A stretch of 23,864 bases of DNA, from NCBI GenBank assembly GCA_937974195.1, contig CALJIC010000143.1, positions 1-23,864 on the forward strand. The letters are read 5' to 3'. Under the pieces are notes generated by a model, which saw only the letters and a program-made list of their open reading frames with translations, searched no databases and was not told the origin of the DNA. The translations under genes and the position numbers were made by a program. Below are positions 1 to 6,057 of the stretch, piece by piece. Every line of letters starts with the position of its first letter. Within the stretch, counting starts at the first letter, position 1. The stretch comes from an uncultured Roseiflexaceae bacterium. GTDB taxonomy: Bacteria > Chloroflexota > Chloroflexia > Chloroflexales > Roseiflexaceae.

Positions 1-63
1 CGCGGGGCCTCGGCGCGGCGCGCCGGGCGCGACCGGGAGGCAACGGGCATGGCTCGCCGGCGA

Positions 64-93
64 TTGACGACCGCCCGCCAGGCGTGCTAGAAT
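64..93 (+). promoter_or_regulatory. sigma70-type promoter of tRNA-Thr
   Basis: A TTGACG box at 64-69 and a TAGAAT box at 88-93 are separated by 18 bp. This places transcription start near base 100, just before the mature tRNA 5' end at 103. The fit to the housekeeping consensus is good (5/6 and 5/6). Confidence 0.75.
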
Positions 94-102
94 GAGGGGC
101 GT

Positions 103-178
103 GCCGGTGTAGCTCAGCTGGTAGAGCAACTGTCTTGTAAACAGTAGGTCGTCGGTTCGAATCCGTCCACCGGCTCCA
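103..178 (+). tRNA. trnT: tRNA-Thr, anticodon TGT, CCA encoded
   Basis: The sequence folds as a full cloverleaf. The 7-bp acceptor stem pairs GCCGGTG (103-109) with CACCGGC (168-174). The D arm is GCTC/GAGC, and the anticodon stem ACTGT/ACAGT encloses the loop CTTGTAA, whose central TGT reads ACA threonine codons. The T arm carries TTCGAAT and has one T-T mismatch in its stem. A discriminator T at 175 is followed by an encoded CCA at 176-178. A promoter lies just upstream and a hairpin terminator 16 bases downstream, so it appears to be a single-gene transcript. Confidence 0.97.
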
Positions 179-194
179 TCCCTTTCTGATGCAG

Positions 195-220
195 AAAACC
201 AGGGTTCATGCCCTGGTTTT
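195..220 (+). terminator. bidirectional intrinsic terminator
   Basis: A perfect 10-bp stem pairs AAAACCAGGG (195-204) with CCCTGGTTTT (211-220) around a 6-base loop. The A and T runs in the stem give a U-tract in either direction. It can end the tRNA transcript on the plus strand and the kinase transcript arriving on the minus strand. Confidence 0.85.
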
Positions 221-330
221 CGTGTTTCAGCATGGGTGACGATACAGCGGTAGCTGCGGCTAGCTCCAGACACAGCTCGCGGTAGTGGCCATCGGGGTCA
301 TAGACGACGAGCACGCCGTGTTAACGTTGC

Positions 331-1983
331 CTATGGCTGGGCGCCAGTGTGCTGCGCCGTGCGAACGAGCCGAGTAAGCACAGCGCCGCTGACCATGCCG
401 GTAACCGTACCCGTCAGCAGCAAGAAACCAGGCGATACATTGAACAGGTACACCTCGATCAGCCAGCCGAGGACGCACCCGAGTATCCAGAGCGATGCCC
501 GTGGGAAGTGATTTCTGAGAACACTCCACTGGGCGGTGCCGATAAGCGCGCCACCGATAGTGCCACCGAACATGTTGCCCGTGAGAGTGTGGTTGATGGA
601 GAGGCTCGCGGCAAAGCCCAGGAGGACAGCAAGCGGAACACTCAGGCTATTGACGAACAGCCACCTGCGCACTCGGAATCCAGTCACCAAGCGCCGGAGT
701 ATGAGCCACTGCGCACCGCCTAGCACGAGGCCGAAGATGAGCAGCGAGCCTGGTCCCGCGGTAGCGCCAATGAGAAACAGAACCCAGGCCGCCAAAGTGT
801 TGGCAATGGTCCACTGCATCCACAATCGCCAGCCTGTCAGCTGCGGCACAGGTGTAGTGCCAGGAGTAGCAGGCACAACAGCAGGAGCAGGTGCAGCCGG
901 GCGCAGAGCCACGGTTGGCGGCGCTGGGGCTGCGCGCACGGTCGGGGGCGCCGGAGGATTCGGTCGAGGAGGTGCGACCGCTACGGTTTCCTCTATCGCC
1001 GGCGTGCCCAACGGCGTATGAACCGGCGGTGAGAGGGGTGGAGCATCTCCGCTGGAGGCTGCATACAGCCCTTTCGGCTGTGTGCCACTGTAGCTGAAGG
1101 GCTGAGCCGGGTACGCAGGTGGAGGCGCCGGCGACATAAACGGCGGCGCTGCGGCTTGGGCGGCGGCGTGCCACGCGGCGCGCATCGCTGCGGCGGTAGC
1201 GTAGCGCTCATCCACATTCAACGCGAGTCCGCGGAGCAGCACTGCCTCGATCCCGGCCGGGATCGAGGGATTGAGTGCGCTCGGCCGGCGGAGCGGGTCA
1301 GGCTGCCGCTGAATCTGTGCCGCCGCCCGCTCTAGCGCGGTTGGCGGCAGCGTGTTCGTCAGCAGGTGGTAGAGCGTTGCACTGAGCGAGTAGAGGTCGC
1401 TGCGCGGCTCGACACGCATGCCCTGGAACTGCTCAAGTGGCGCGTAGTGCGGCGTGTAGGCGACGACACTCTGCCCGGCGGCAGTGCCAGGTGTCCCGCT
1501 GAGAATCCCTTTAGCAAGCCCGAAGTCGAGCAGGATGATCTCGCCGCGAGGCGTGAGCTTGAGATTGTGCGGCTTGATGTCGCGGTGGACCACCGGGGGC
1601 GACTGCCCGTGGATGTAGTCGAGTACATCCAGCAGCGTATCTGCCCAGCGGATGACGTCTTGGAGCGGGAAAGGGCTGCGGCGCTGCGTAAGCATCGTAC
1701 CCAGATCGTCTCCTGGAATGTACTGCATCACCAGAAAGACCGCGCCGGCCTCGAAGAAGTAGTCGCTGACGACAGGGAGTGCAGGGTGGTGCATCCCTGC
1801 CAGAAGGCGCGCCTCACGCTCGAACGACGCCACCGACTGCTGAGCGCCCGGGAGGGTGTGCTTGAGCGCAACGCGGTTGCCGAGGCGCATATCGATTGCC
1901 TCGTAGACGGCGCCCATACCGCCCTGTCCAATCTGCCGCACGATAGAGTATCTGCCGTTGAGTACGGTGTTGGGAGGAAACAT
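331..1983 (-). CDS. membrane-anchored Ser/Thr protein kinase (Hanks type)
   Basis: A eukaryotic-like protein kinase of 550 aa that should phosphorylate Ser/Thr on cytoplasmic proteins. All core motifs are present: glycine loop GQGGMGAVYE at 19-28, lysine K41 in VALK, a likely helix-C glutamate E57, the HRDIKPHN catalytic loop (D135) and DFG (D153). A proline/alanine-rich linker of about 90 residues follows the kinase fold (about 290-385). The C-terminal 150 residues form several hydrophobic segments with two related AQW-x-LR motifs, so the kinase is tethered to the membrane. No PASTA or other extracellular sensor domain is visible. The start at 1983 is chosen because MFPPNTVLNGRY is a usual kinase N-terminus and AAGGA lies 8-9 bases upstream; the frame stays open to 2037. 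Base composition is less GC-rich than the rest of the window. Confidence 0.95.
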   Translation of the reverse strand: MFPPNTVLNGRYSIVRQIGQGGMGAVYEAIDMRLGNRVALKHTLPGAQQSVASFEREARLLAGMHHPALPVVSDYFFEAGAVFLVMQYIPGDDLGTMLTQRRSPFPLQDVIRWADTLLDVLDYIHGQSPPVVHRDIKPHNLKLTPRGEIILLDFGLAKGILSGTPGTAAGQSVVAYTPHYAPLEQFQGMRVEPRSDLYSLSATLYHLLTNTLPPTALERAAAQIQRQPDPLRRPSALNPSIPAGIEAVLLRGLALNVDERYATAAAMRAAWHAAAQAAAPPFMSPAPPPAYPAQPFSYSGTQPKGLYAASSGDAPPLSPPVHTPLGTPAIEETVAVAPPRPNPPAPPTVRAAPAPPTVALRPAAPAPAVVPATPGTTPVPQLTGWRLWMQWTIANTLAAWVLFLIGATAGPGSLLIFGLVLGGAQWLILRRLVTGFRVRRWLFVNSLSVPLAVLLGFAASLSINHTLTGNMFGGTIGGALIGTAQWSVLRNHFPRASLWILGCVLGWLIEVYLFNVSPGFLLLTGTVTGMVSGAVLTRLVRTAQHTGAQP

Positions 1984-2033
1984 GCCTATGGTCCTTATGC
2001 CTGCCCGACTAGCTTCAGCAGCTACTCTGAGCA

Positions 2034-2401
2034 TCACTCCTCGACGATGAAGGTACCCTCCGCGAGGATTGTGTCTTTGGCCTCAATACGAAGCCGATAG
2101 GTGCCCGGTTCGAGTGGTGGGAACCGGAACTGGTGTGCCAGAATCCTGCTCCACATCCTCGGGGAGACAGAGCAGGTGGAACATCTGGCCACCGCCGATG
2201 CGCTCATCGTGGACGAGCGCTGCGGCACAGGTGATGCCTGAGCACTGTACGAAAGTTGGGTGAGACTGAAGACGGATGCGAGGGATGCTCGGCTGCTTGG
2301 CGAAAAGTGAGCGGCTCTTGCTCGCCGAAGAATCCGATGGCTGCTCGCGTGACAGCGAGAGTCTCAATCAGTCCTGAGTCCCTGAACTGTTCATTGTCCA
2401 C
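2034..2401 (-). pseudogene. decayed gene upstream of the kinase, at least two frameshifts
   Basis: Three minus-strand frames each carry a protein-like stretch that joins the next. The first (2401 to about 2290) reads DNEQFRDSGLIETLAVTRAA and continues into GFFGEQEPLTF. The second (about 2290-2140) has SHPTFVQCSGITCAAALVHD followed by GGGQMFHLLCLPEDVEQD. The third (about 2140-2034) ends with HQFRFPPLEPGTYRLRI and GTFIVEE before TGA. The last part looks like a beta-sandwich C-terminus. The stop overlaps an in-frame ATG of the kinase frame (TGATG), and a good promoter lies just upstream, so this was probably the first gene of the kinase operon. No family is recognised. Sequencing errors could also explain the shifts. 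Confidence 0.4.
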
Positions 2402-2432
2402 GCTGGCGTGACGAGAGAGGTATCCTGGTCTC

Positions 2433-2461
2433 ACTATAGCAGCAGCCGCATGAGGAGACAA
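2433..2461 (-). promoter_or_regulatory. promoter reading toward the kinase
   Basis: On the minus strand, TTGTCT (2461-2456) and TATAGT (2438-2433) are separated by 17 bp. The -10 is preceded by TGC, an extended -10. Predicted start is near 2426, upstream of the decayed gene and the kinase. Confidence 0.6.
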
Positions 2462-2724
2462 GGCCTGCAAAGTAGGGATTCGGTAAACAGAAGTGTTTCA
2501 AGATCGCTACCAGCCACTTAGAGACTATGTGTGGAGCAAAAATATCGCTGGTATATCGCTAGAACAGGCCGGTGTGGCTACACTGCGTGGTAGCGCAGTG
2601 CCTCTATCGTTTGTAGTAATATCATTCTCTGCCAGCGCTCACGATATTGCGGTCCTCGCAAGCTAGTCGCTGCCCCGGGCAGGTGCTTATCATTACGGGC
2701 GGACCGCTGGAGAGGAACGACCCT

Positions 2725-2792
2725 TGTGGCGGAGACGACTGGGCGCGCTTGAGCCCGCTGTGGCGGAGACGACTGGGCGCGCTTGAGCCCGC
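2725..2792. repeat. perfect 34-bp direct tandem repeat, two copies
   Basis: Bases 2725-2758 and 2759-2792 are identical over 34 bp and directly adjacent. Each unit begins TGTGGCGGAGAC and ends TTGAGCCCGC, with a short GGGC/GCCC inverted pair inside. The repeat lies in non-coding sequence. Partial similarity does not extend beyond the two copies. Confidence 0.9.
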
Positions 2793-2873
2793 GGCGCGGT
2801 CTGGTAACACACAGGTTATGCCGCCGCGCTATCCTCTGAGCGCAGACATGGGGCAATCGTCTGCGAGCCGTAG

Positions 2874-2899
2874 CAGCCCTGCCGGAGACGGCAGGGCTG
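2874..2899. repeat. 10-bp stem hairpin in intergenic region
   Basis: CAGCCCTGCC (2874-2883) pairs perfectly with GGCAGGGCTG (2890-2899) around a 6-base loop. Flanking inverted repeats CGCAGAC/GTCTGCG (2841-2847 and 2859-2865) and CCGCGCG/CGCGCGG (2931-2937 and 2948-2954) make a run of potential hairpins. There is no U-tract, so a terminator role is unsupported. Confidence 0.6.
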
Positions 2900-2982
2900 A
2901 CTATTATGCCCCGGCGCAGCAGCCGCGCCCCCGCGCGACTCGCAGCTCGCGCGGCGGGTAATACGCCGGTAAGCGGATGCCT

Positions 2983-2988
2983 TACACT
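2983..2988 (+). promoter_or_regulatory. -10-like TACACT upstream of the 87-aa gene
   Basis: TTACACTCG at 2982-2990 has the form of a -10 element, about 48 bases before the ATG at 3037. The same nine bases stand before the 11975 gene. No good -35 is visible at the usual distance. Confidence 0.4.
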
Positions 2989-3036
2989 CGTTCTGCGACT
3001 GAAGCCGATGGCTGACGCAACCACCAGGAGACAACG

Positions 3037-3300
3037 ATGTGCAACCGACGCGACGAAGCGTACGCCCTCAGTGCAGCTATCGACCAGCAGCTGGAGTTCG
3101 TGTTGTACCTGTTGTATGAGCGCCCTGCGGTCGTTGGCGACCCCGAGCGGCTCGAGCAGTGCCTGGACATGCTCGAGGCCGATGTCGCCACGCTGATGCG
3201 CAGGCTGCGCGCGCGGCTGGCAGCCCGGCCCGCCCAGTCGTCCCCGGCGCACACCAGTGCCACGGAGCACGTCCGTGCGCCGTGTGCCCTCGCCTCGTAG
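3037..3300 (+). CDS. hypothetical protein, 87 aa
   Basis: A small soluble protein of unknown function. Residues 1-65 are charged and mostly helical in character, with the central part (RLEQCLDMLEADVATLMRRL) able to form an amphipathic helix or short coiled coil. The last 20 residues are Ala/Pro/Ser-rich. There is no signal peptide or membrane segment. The start is supported by CAGGAG six bases before the ATG. The next gene begins 17 bases after its stop, also with a good ribosome binding site, so the two are probably cotranscribed and end at the strong terminator at 3610-3645. I do not recognise a family. Confidence 0.75.
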   Translation: MCNRRDEAYALSAAIDQQLEFVLYLLYERPAVVGDPERLEQCLDMLEADVATLMRRLRARLAARPAQSSPAHTSATEHVRAPCALAS

Positions 3301-3316
3301 CACACTGGAGATCACG

Positions 3317-3550
3317 ATGTCTGTCCCGCTCCTCACGATAACCATGCCCGACGGCGCGACCTCGACCGCGCTGCTGTCCGACGAGTTCGCCAAGCTGCTC
3401 GCCGCCGAGGCGCGCGTGAGCACACGCGAGCTGCACGCCCTGCTCCCCGACCTCGACACCACGCCGGCCACCTACGCCGCGATGGTGCTGGAGATGATCA
3501 TGGTGCGCCAGATCCTCAGCGAGGCGCAGGGCGTCGCCGTGTCCCACTGA
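3317..3550 (+). CDS. hypothetical protein, 77 aa
   Basis: A small acidic soluble protein, mostly helical after a short N-terminal beta-like stretch (SVPLLTITMPDG). It carries no signal peptide, cysteines or metal motif. The ATG at 3317 is preferred over an upstream in-frame ATG at 3257 because TGGAG lies six bases before it and the upstream start would run deep into the preceding gene. It is second in a two-gene unit with the 87-aa protein, followed by a perfect-stem terminator. Both proteins are short, helical and adjacent, so they might interact, but this is only inferred from position. No family recognised. Confidence 0.75.
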   Translation: MSVPLLTITMPDGATSTALLSDEFAKLLAAEARVSTRELHALLPDLDTTPATYAAMVLEMIMVRQILSEAQGVAVSH

Positions 3551-3609
3551 TGGTTCGTCAGAACAAGAGTTGATGCGGAAGGCTCCGCAGCTCTGGTAGA
3601 GGAATACAG

Positions 3610-3645
3610 AACGCCCCGGATCTCGCACGGAGATCCGGGGCGTTT
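3610..3645 (+). terminator. strong intrinsic terminator, 15-bp perfect stem
   Basis: AACGCCCCGGATCTC (3610-3624) pairs perfectly with GAGATCCGGGGCGTT (3630-3644) around a 5-base loop, ending in TTT. It closes the two-gene unit 3037-3550. The stem is symmetrical enough to work on the minus strand too. Confidence 0.85.
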
Positions 3646-3694
3646 AGCATCTGCGCACGGCCGCGCGATCGCCCACCCACGGCACGTGGCCCTG

Positions 3695-3864
3695 CTACGT
3701 CGGGCGCGGCCGGCGCGTGTCTGACACAGCCCGTGTGGGCTGGTCGCGGTCAGCAAGGGCGGCGCCCGGGCTCTCCCAGGCGATCCCCATCGGCGAGCGG
3801 GTTGGACGACCACAGCGAACAGGCTCGCTATGCCTCGAAGGATGTGAGCCATCGCAGGTGCCAT
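3695..3864 (-). pseudogene. small ORF after DUF2231, apparent frameshift
   Basis: An ATG at 3864 has a strong ribosome binding site (AGGAGG, five bases away), very like that of the DUF2231 gene 51 bases upstream. The frame begins MAPAMAHILRGIASLFAVVV, then becomes Arg/Pro-rich and runs through the terminator at 3610-3645, which is implausible. Adding one base near 3793 would join it to a second frame reading MGIAWESPGAALADRDQP and ending in RRPRPT with a stop at 3695. A frameshifted gene of roughly 57 codons, or a base-call error, is the best explanation. No family recognised. Confidence 0.35.
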
Positions 3865-3915
3865 GGCGCCCTCCTTCGCTCCTAGCGGCGCCCGAGGCCG
3901 TCGTGCGCCGCCTGC

Positions 3916-4461
3916 CTAGCCGGTGGCCTCACGCTCGCGCAGAGGCTGCGCGCTGCCGCTCTCGCGCTGCCGGCCCGAGTCTGCGGGGCGGCCCGAGAGC
4001 GAGCTGGGGGCGTCCAGGTGAGCGCCCCGGTCCACACCAACCCCCAGGCGGCTGACCATCTCACCGCCCAGCCAGCTGGTGACTACGCTCAGTACGGCCG
4101 CGGCGAGCGCGAGCACGAACGCGAGGGTGTCCGGCACCAGGGACGGGTCGCCGCGCCGCAGCAGCCAGCTCACTGCGAACAGCGCGAGGACGACCACATT
4201 ACCAAGCCCGTGCCACATCCCGATGGTCTTCGCGCGGGTGCCCGCCGGGATATTGAGCCAGTCGATCAGCCCGAAGATGGCTGCCACGAGCCCGCCGATC
4301 ACGCCGGCGGCGATGCACCAGAACGCGACCGTGGCGAAGGCTACATCCCCGGTCAGCATCCGGACCACGTCGAAGATCACCGCCGTCACCAGCAGGCCGA
4401 CCGGGAAGACGATGAGCATGGGATGGATCGGATGACCGAGAAGTTTCGCCTTGCTCTCCAT
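3916..4461 (-). CDS. DUF2231 family integral membrane protein
   Basis: A 181-aa polytopic membrane protein of the DUF2231 family, whose function is not established. The N-terminus MESKAKLLGHPIHPMLIVFP carries the HPIHPML signature typical of the family. About four hydrophobic segments follow (roughly residues 14-32, 42-63, 80-98 and 108-128), with a small GLIDW loop between the second and third. The C-terminal 45 residues are hydrophilic, Ser/Arg-rich and probably cytoplasmic. The start at 4461 has GGAGG seven bases upstream. A strong extended -10 promoter at 4661-4690 on the same strand would give a leader of about 190 bases. A likely broken small gene follows 51 bases downstream. Confidence 0.9.
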   Translation of the reverse strand: MESKAKLLGHPIHPMLIVFPVGLLVTAVIFDVVRMLTGDVAFATVAFWCIAAGVIGGLVAAIFGLIDWLNIPAGTRAKTIGMWHGLGNVVVLALFAVSWLLRRGDPSLVPDTLAFVLALAAAVLSVVTSWLGGEMVSRLGVGVDRGAHLDAPSSLSGRPADSGRQRESGSAQPLREREATG

Positions 4462-4660
4462 AGCATGCCCTCCTTCGCTGCCACGCGGGCGACAGGTCAT
4501 CCATTCCGTGACGAGCCGTCGCCTGGCCCGTCAGGATGCTCCCCGTCGCCGCGCAGTTCTACTTAACTCGCAGCAAGTTGTGTGCCAGTAGTAGTTGTAT
4601 CAGCAGCGACTATCAGGCGGAGCCACTGATCAAAAGGACAGTGGACAGTCGCGCGACAAT

Positions 4661-4690
4661 ATTATACCATCTTCGTAGCTGCTTGAGCAA
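4661..4690 (-). promoter_or_regulatory. promoter of the DUF2231 gene
   Basis: On the minus strand, a perfect TATAAT (4666-4661) is preceded by TGG, giving an extended -10. TTGCTC (4690-4685) lies 18 bp upstream. Predicted start is near 4654. The long leader to 4461 contains no clear ORF. Confidence 0.6.
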
Positions 4691-4915
4691 CTACTAACGA
4701 AATGTTTCCACGGCTGTGCCGCCGGCCCTTCTTCCGGGAGGTGTGGAGAGCGGCTGGCGTTCCGAGAACCTTTCTTCCGCTGTTGGGCTTCAACCCAGCG
4801 CACGCAGCGCGGCGGGAGTATCCGAGGGAGGCGAAGCCTCTTCAAACCACTAGGCGGTGCAAGAGCGAGGCCGCCGCGCACGCCTAGCGAAGGATGAACA
4901 CCGGGGAGGTGGCCC
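4691..4915. other. intergenic stretch without a gene
   Basis: Together with the leader at 4462-4654 this makes about 450 bases without a gene. It contains short inverted repeats such as GAGGC/GCCTC (4828-4840) and TGGG/CCCA near 4784-4799. The open frames across it lack ribosome binding sites and give low-complexity products. No clear promoter for the 4916 gene is seen. Confidence 0.5.
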
Positions 4916-5203
4916 ATGGCGCAGAGCATCTTCGAGCGGTTCGTCAGGCTTCCGAGGCTCATCCAGCTCGGCGTGCTCGTCCTGGCGATCGGGGTAGCGC
5001 TCGACCTGCTCGCTCACGCGGCGCCGCCTGCCTGGTCCGTTCAGCTGAGCGGCTTCCTCGGCGCGGATGGCAGCCGCGCCCACGTGGTAACGCTATTGGG
5101 GATGGTGCTGACGGTCGCGGGCATCTTCGCGCGCGGGGCAGGCGCCCGCGGTGCGCGCGAGGAGGCCGGGCCGGAGGCAGGGAGGAGCGCTATCGACCAA
5201 TAA
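4916..5203 (+). CDS. small membrane protein, two TM segments
   Basis: A 95-aa protein with two hydrophobic segments (about residues 16-36 and 57-74) joined by a loop of about 20 residues, and a hydrophilic Arg/Glu/Gly-rich tail. Both ends are probably on the same side of the membrane. No cofactor ligand or enzyme motif is visible and no family is recognised. The start is supported by GGGGAGG six to eight bases upstream. It is first in a plus-strand series that continues with another small membrane protein (54 bases on) and a blue-copper lipoprotein, suggesting a membrane-associated redox or copper function, which is inference from context. Confidence 0.75.
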   Translation: MAQSIFERFVRLPRLIQLGVLVLAIGVALDLLAHAAPPAWSVQLSGFLGADGSRAHVVTLLGMVLTVAGIFARGAGARGAREEAGPEAGRSAIDQ

Positions 5204-5257
5204 GCTGCGGCCAAGGCCTACGCGTCAGGCGCGACCACCATTGAAAGGAGATTCGCC

Positions 5258-5566
5258 ATGCCATTCGGATCCTTTATCAACGCCCTTCCGCCAGCCTTCT
5301 TCCTCATCGTGCACCTGGCTGCCTTTGCGGCCGGCGCCTTCTTCGCCTACCGCACGCTCAGCGCGGACACGAAGCTGCTCGGCTGGGGGTTCGCCCTGTA
5401 CGCGGTGGCCGAGATCGTCTACATGACCTACCACCTCGACTGGACGGTGTTCCTCTTCGCCCACACGATCGCCGAGGTGCTCGACCTGGCCGCGTTCGCT
5501 CTGATCTTCGTTGGCCTGGGCCAGCGGGCGCTGGCGCCGCGTGAGGCGGCCGTTTCGCGCGCGTAG
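5258..5566 (+). CDS. small membrane protein, three TM segments
   Basis: A 102-aa hydrophobic protein with about three membrane segments (residues 9-31, 38-57 and 63-86). Histidines at about 19, 58 and 68 lie in or near these segments and could bind a metal or heme, though no known cofactor motif is present. The start has AAGGAG seven bases upstream. The cupredoxin lipoprotein begins 13 bases after the stop, so the two are almost certainly cotranscribed. A role as membrane partner of the copper protein is plausible but inferred only from gene order. No family recognised. Confidence 0.8.
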   Translation: MPFGSFINALPPAFFLIVHLAAFAAGAFFAYRTLSADTKLLGWGFALYAVAEIVYMTYHLDWTVFLFAHTIAEVLDLAAFALIFVGLGQRALAPREAAVSRA

Positions 5567-5579
5567 GAAGGGTGCCGCC

Positions 5580-5927
5580 ATGCGTCCACACCTCCTCGTG
5601 CTCGCGATCGCCGTGGCGCTCCTCGCCGGCTGCGGCGCCCAGCCCAGCGCTGCGGCGGGGGAGGTCGAGACGTCGGAGGTCACGATGCCGCCGAGCTACC
5701 GGTTCGACCCGCCGCGGATCCGCGTTCCGGCGGGGACGACCGTCACCTGGCGCAACACCGACAACTTCACCCACTCGGTGAGCGTCGCCGGCGGGGACTT
5801 CCCGCTGCTGAATCTCGCGCCGGGGGAGGCCGGCAGCATCACCTTCGACCAGCCGGGCGTGTACGACTACCTGTGCACCTATCACGCACAGGATATGCGC
5901 GGAACTGTCACCGTTGTTGCGCGCTGA
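5580..5927 (+). CDS. cupredoxin (plastocyanin/amicyanin-like) lipoprotein
   Basis: A 115-aa type 1 blue-copper protein, expected to shuttle electrons or bind copper at the outer face of the membrane. The signal peptide ends in the lipobox LLAGC with C18 as the lipidated cysteine. The mature part has the cupredoxin pattern: P-x-x-I-x-V-P-A-G-T-T-V-T-W (44-57), the first His ligand H65 in NFTHSV, then C99, H102 and M106 in the C-x2-H-x3-M cluster near the end. All four expected ligands are present. The start at 5580 is chosen because the lipoprotein signal begins there and GGAAGG lies eight bases upstream; an in-frame ATG at 5511 would fall inside the preceding gene. A hairpin overlaps the stop codon. 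Confidence 0.92.
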   Translation: MRPHLLVLAIAVALLAGCGAQPSAAAGEVETSEVTMPPSYRFDPPRIRVPAGTTVTWRNTDNFTHSVSVAGGDFPLLNLAPGEAGSITFDQPGVYDYLCTYHAQDMRGTVTVVAR

Positions 5928-5978
5928 GCCTCTGGCTCAGGGGAGGGGCGGCTGCCGACGATGCCAGTCGCCCCTCCC
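5924..5978 (+). terminator. tandem hairpins after the cupredoxin gene
   Basis: CTGAGCC/GGCTCAG (5924-5930 and 5934-5940) forms a 7-bp stem with a 3-base loop and includes the stop codon. Directly after it, GGGAGGGGCG (5941-5950) pairs perfectly with CGCCCCTCCC (5969-5978). There is no long U-tract, so it could attenuate or protect the upstream message rather than fully terminate it. Confidence 0.5.
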
Positions 5979-6057
5979 TCGCCTGTCGGATGCGCACCGC
6001 GGGCACATCGCGGCCGGAGCGGCAGCCGCCGTTCTGGACGTTGAACGGAGGGACACT

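Larger units (their letters stand above)
2402..3036. other. non-coding stretch with repeat and hairpins
   Basis: No convincing gene is present in about 630 bases. It holds a minus-strand promoter (2433-2461), a locally AT-rich part (about 2460-2640), a perfect 34-bp tandem repeat (2725-2792), three inverted repeats (2841-2865, 2874-2899, 2931-2954) and a -10-like TTACACT before the 3037 gene. Long open frames here give low-complexity Arg/Ser/Pro-rich products without ribosome binding sites. Confidence 0.6.

Noticed and set aside
103..178. tRNA-Thr as integration site of a genomic island
   Set aside because: The lower GC content downstream suggested it, but I saw no second copy of the tRNA 3' end and no integrase gene in the window.
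114..314. Minus-strand open frame of 66 codons across the tRNA and its terminator
   Set aside because: Its C-terminal half is the antisense of tRNA-Thr and the terminator. The N-terminal part (LVVYDPDGHYRELCLE) looks protein-like, but no ribosome binding site or continuation was found.
2725..2792. CRISPR array
   Set aside because: There are only two copies, directly adjacent with no spacer, and no cas gene nearby.
2640..3036. Riboswitch upstream of the 87-aa gene
   Set aside because: The hairpins lie upstream of the probable -10 at 2983 and I could not match any known riboswitch core.
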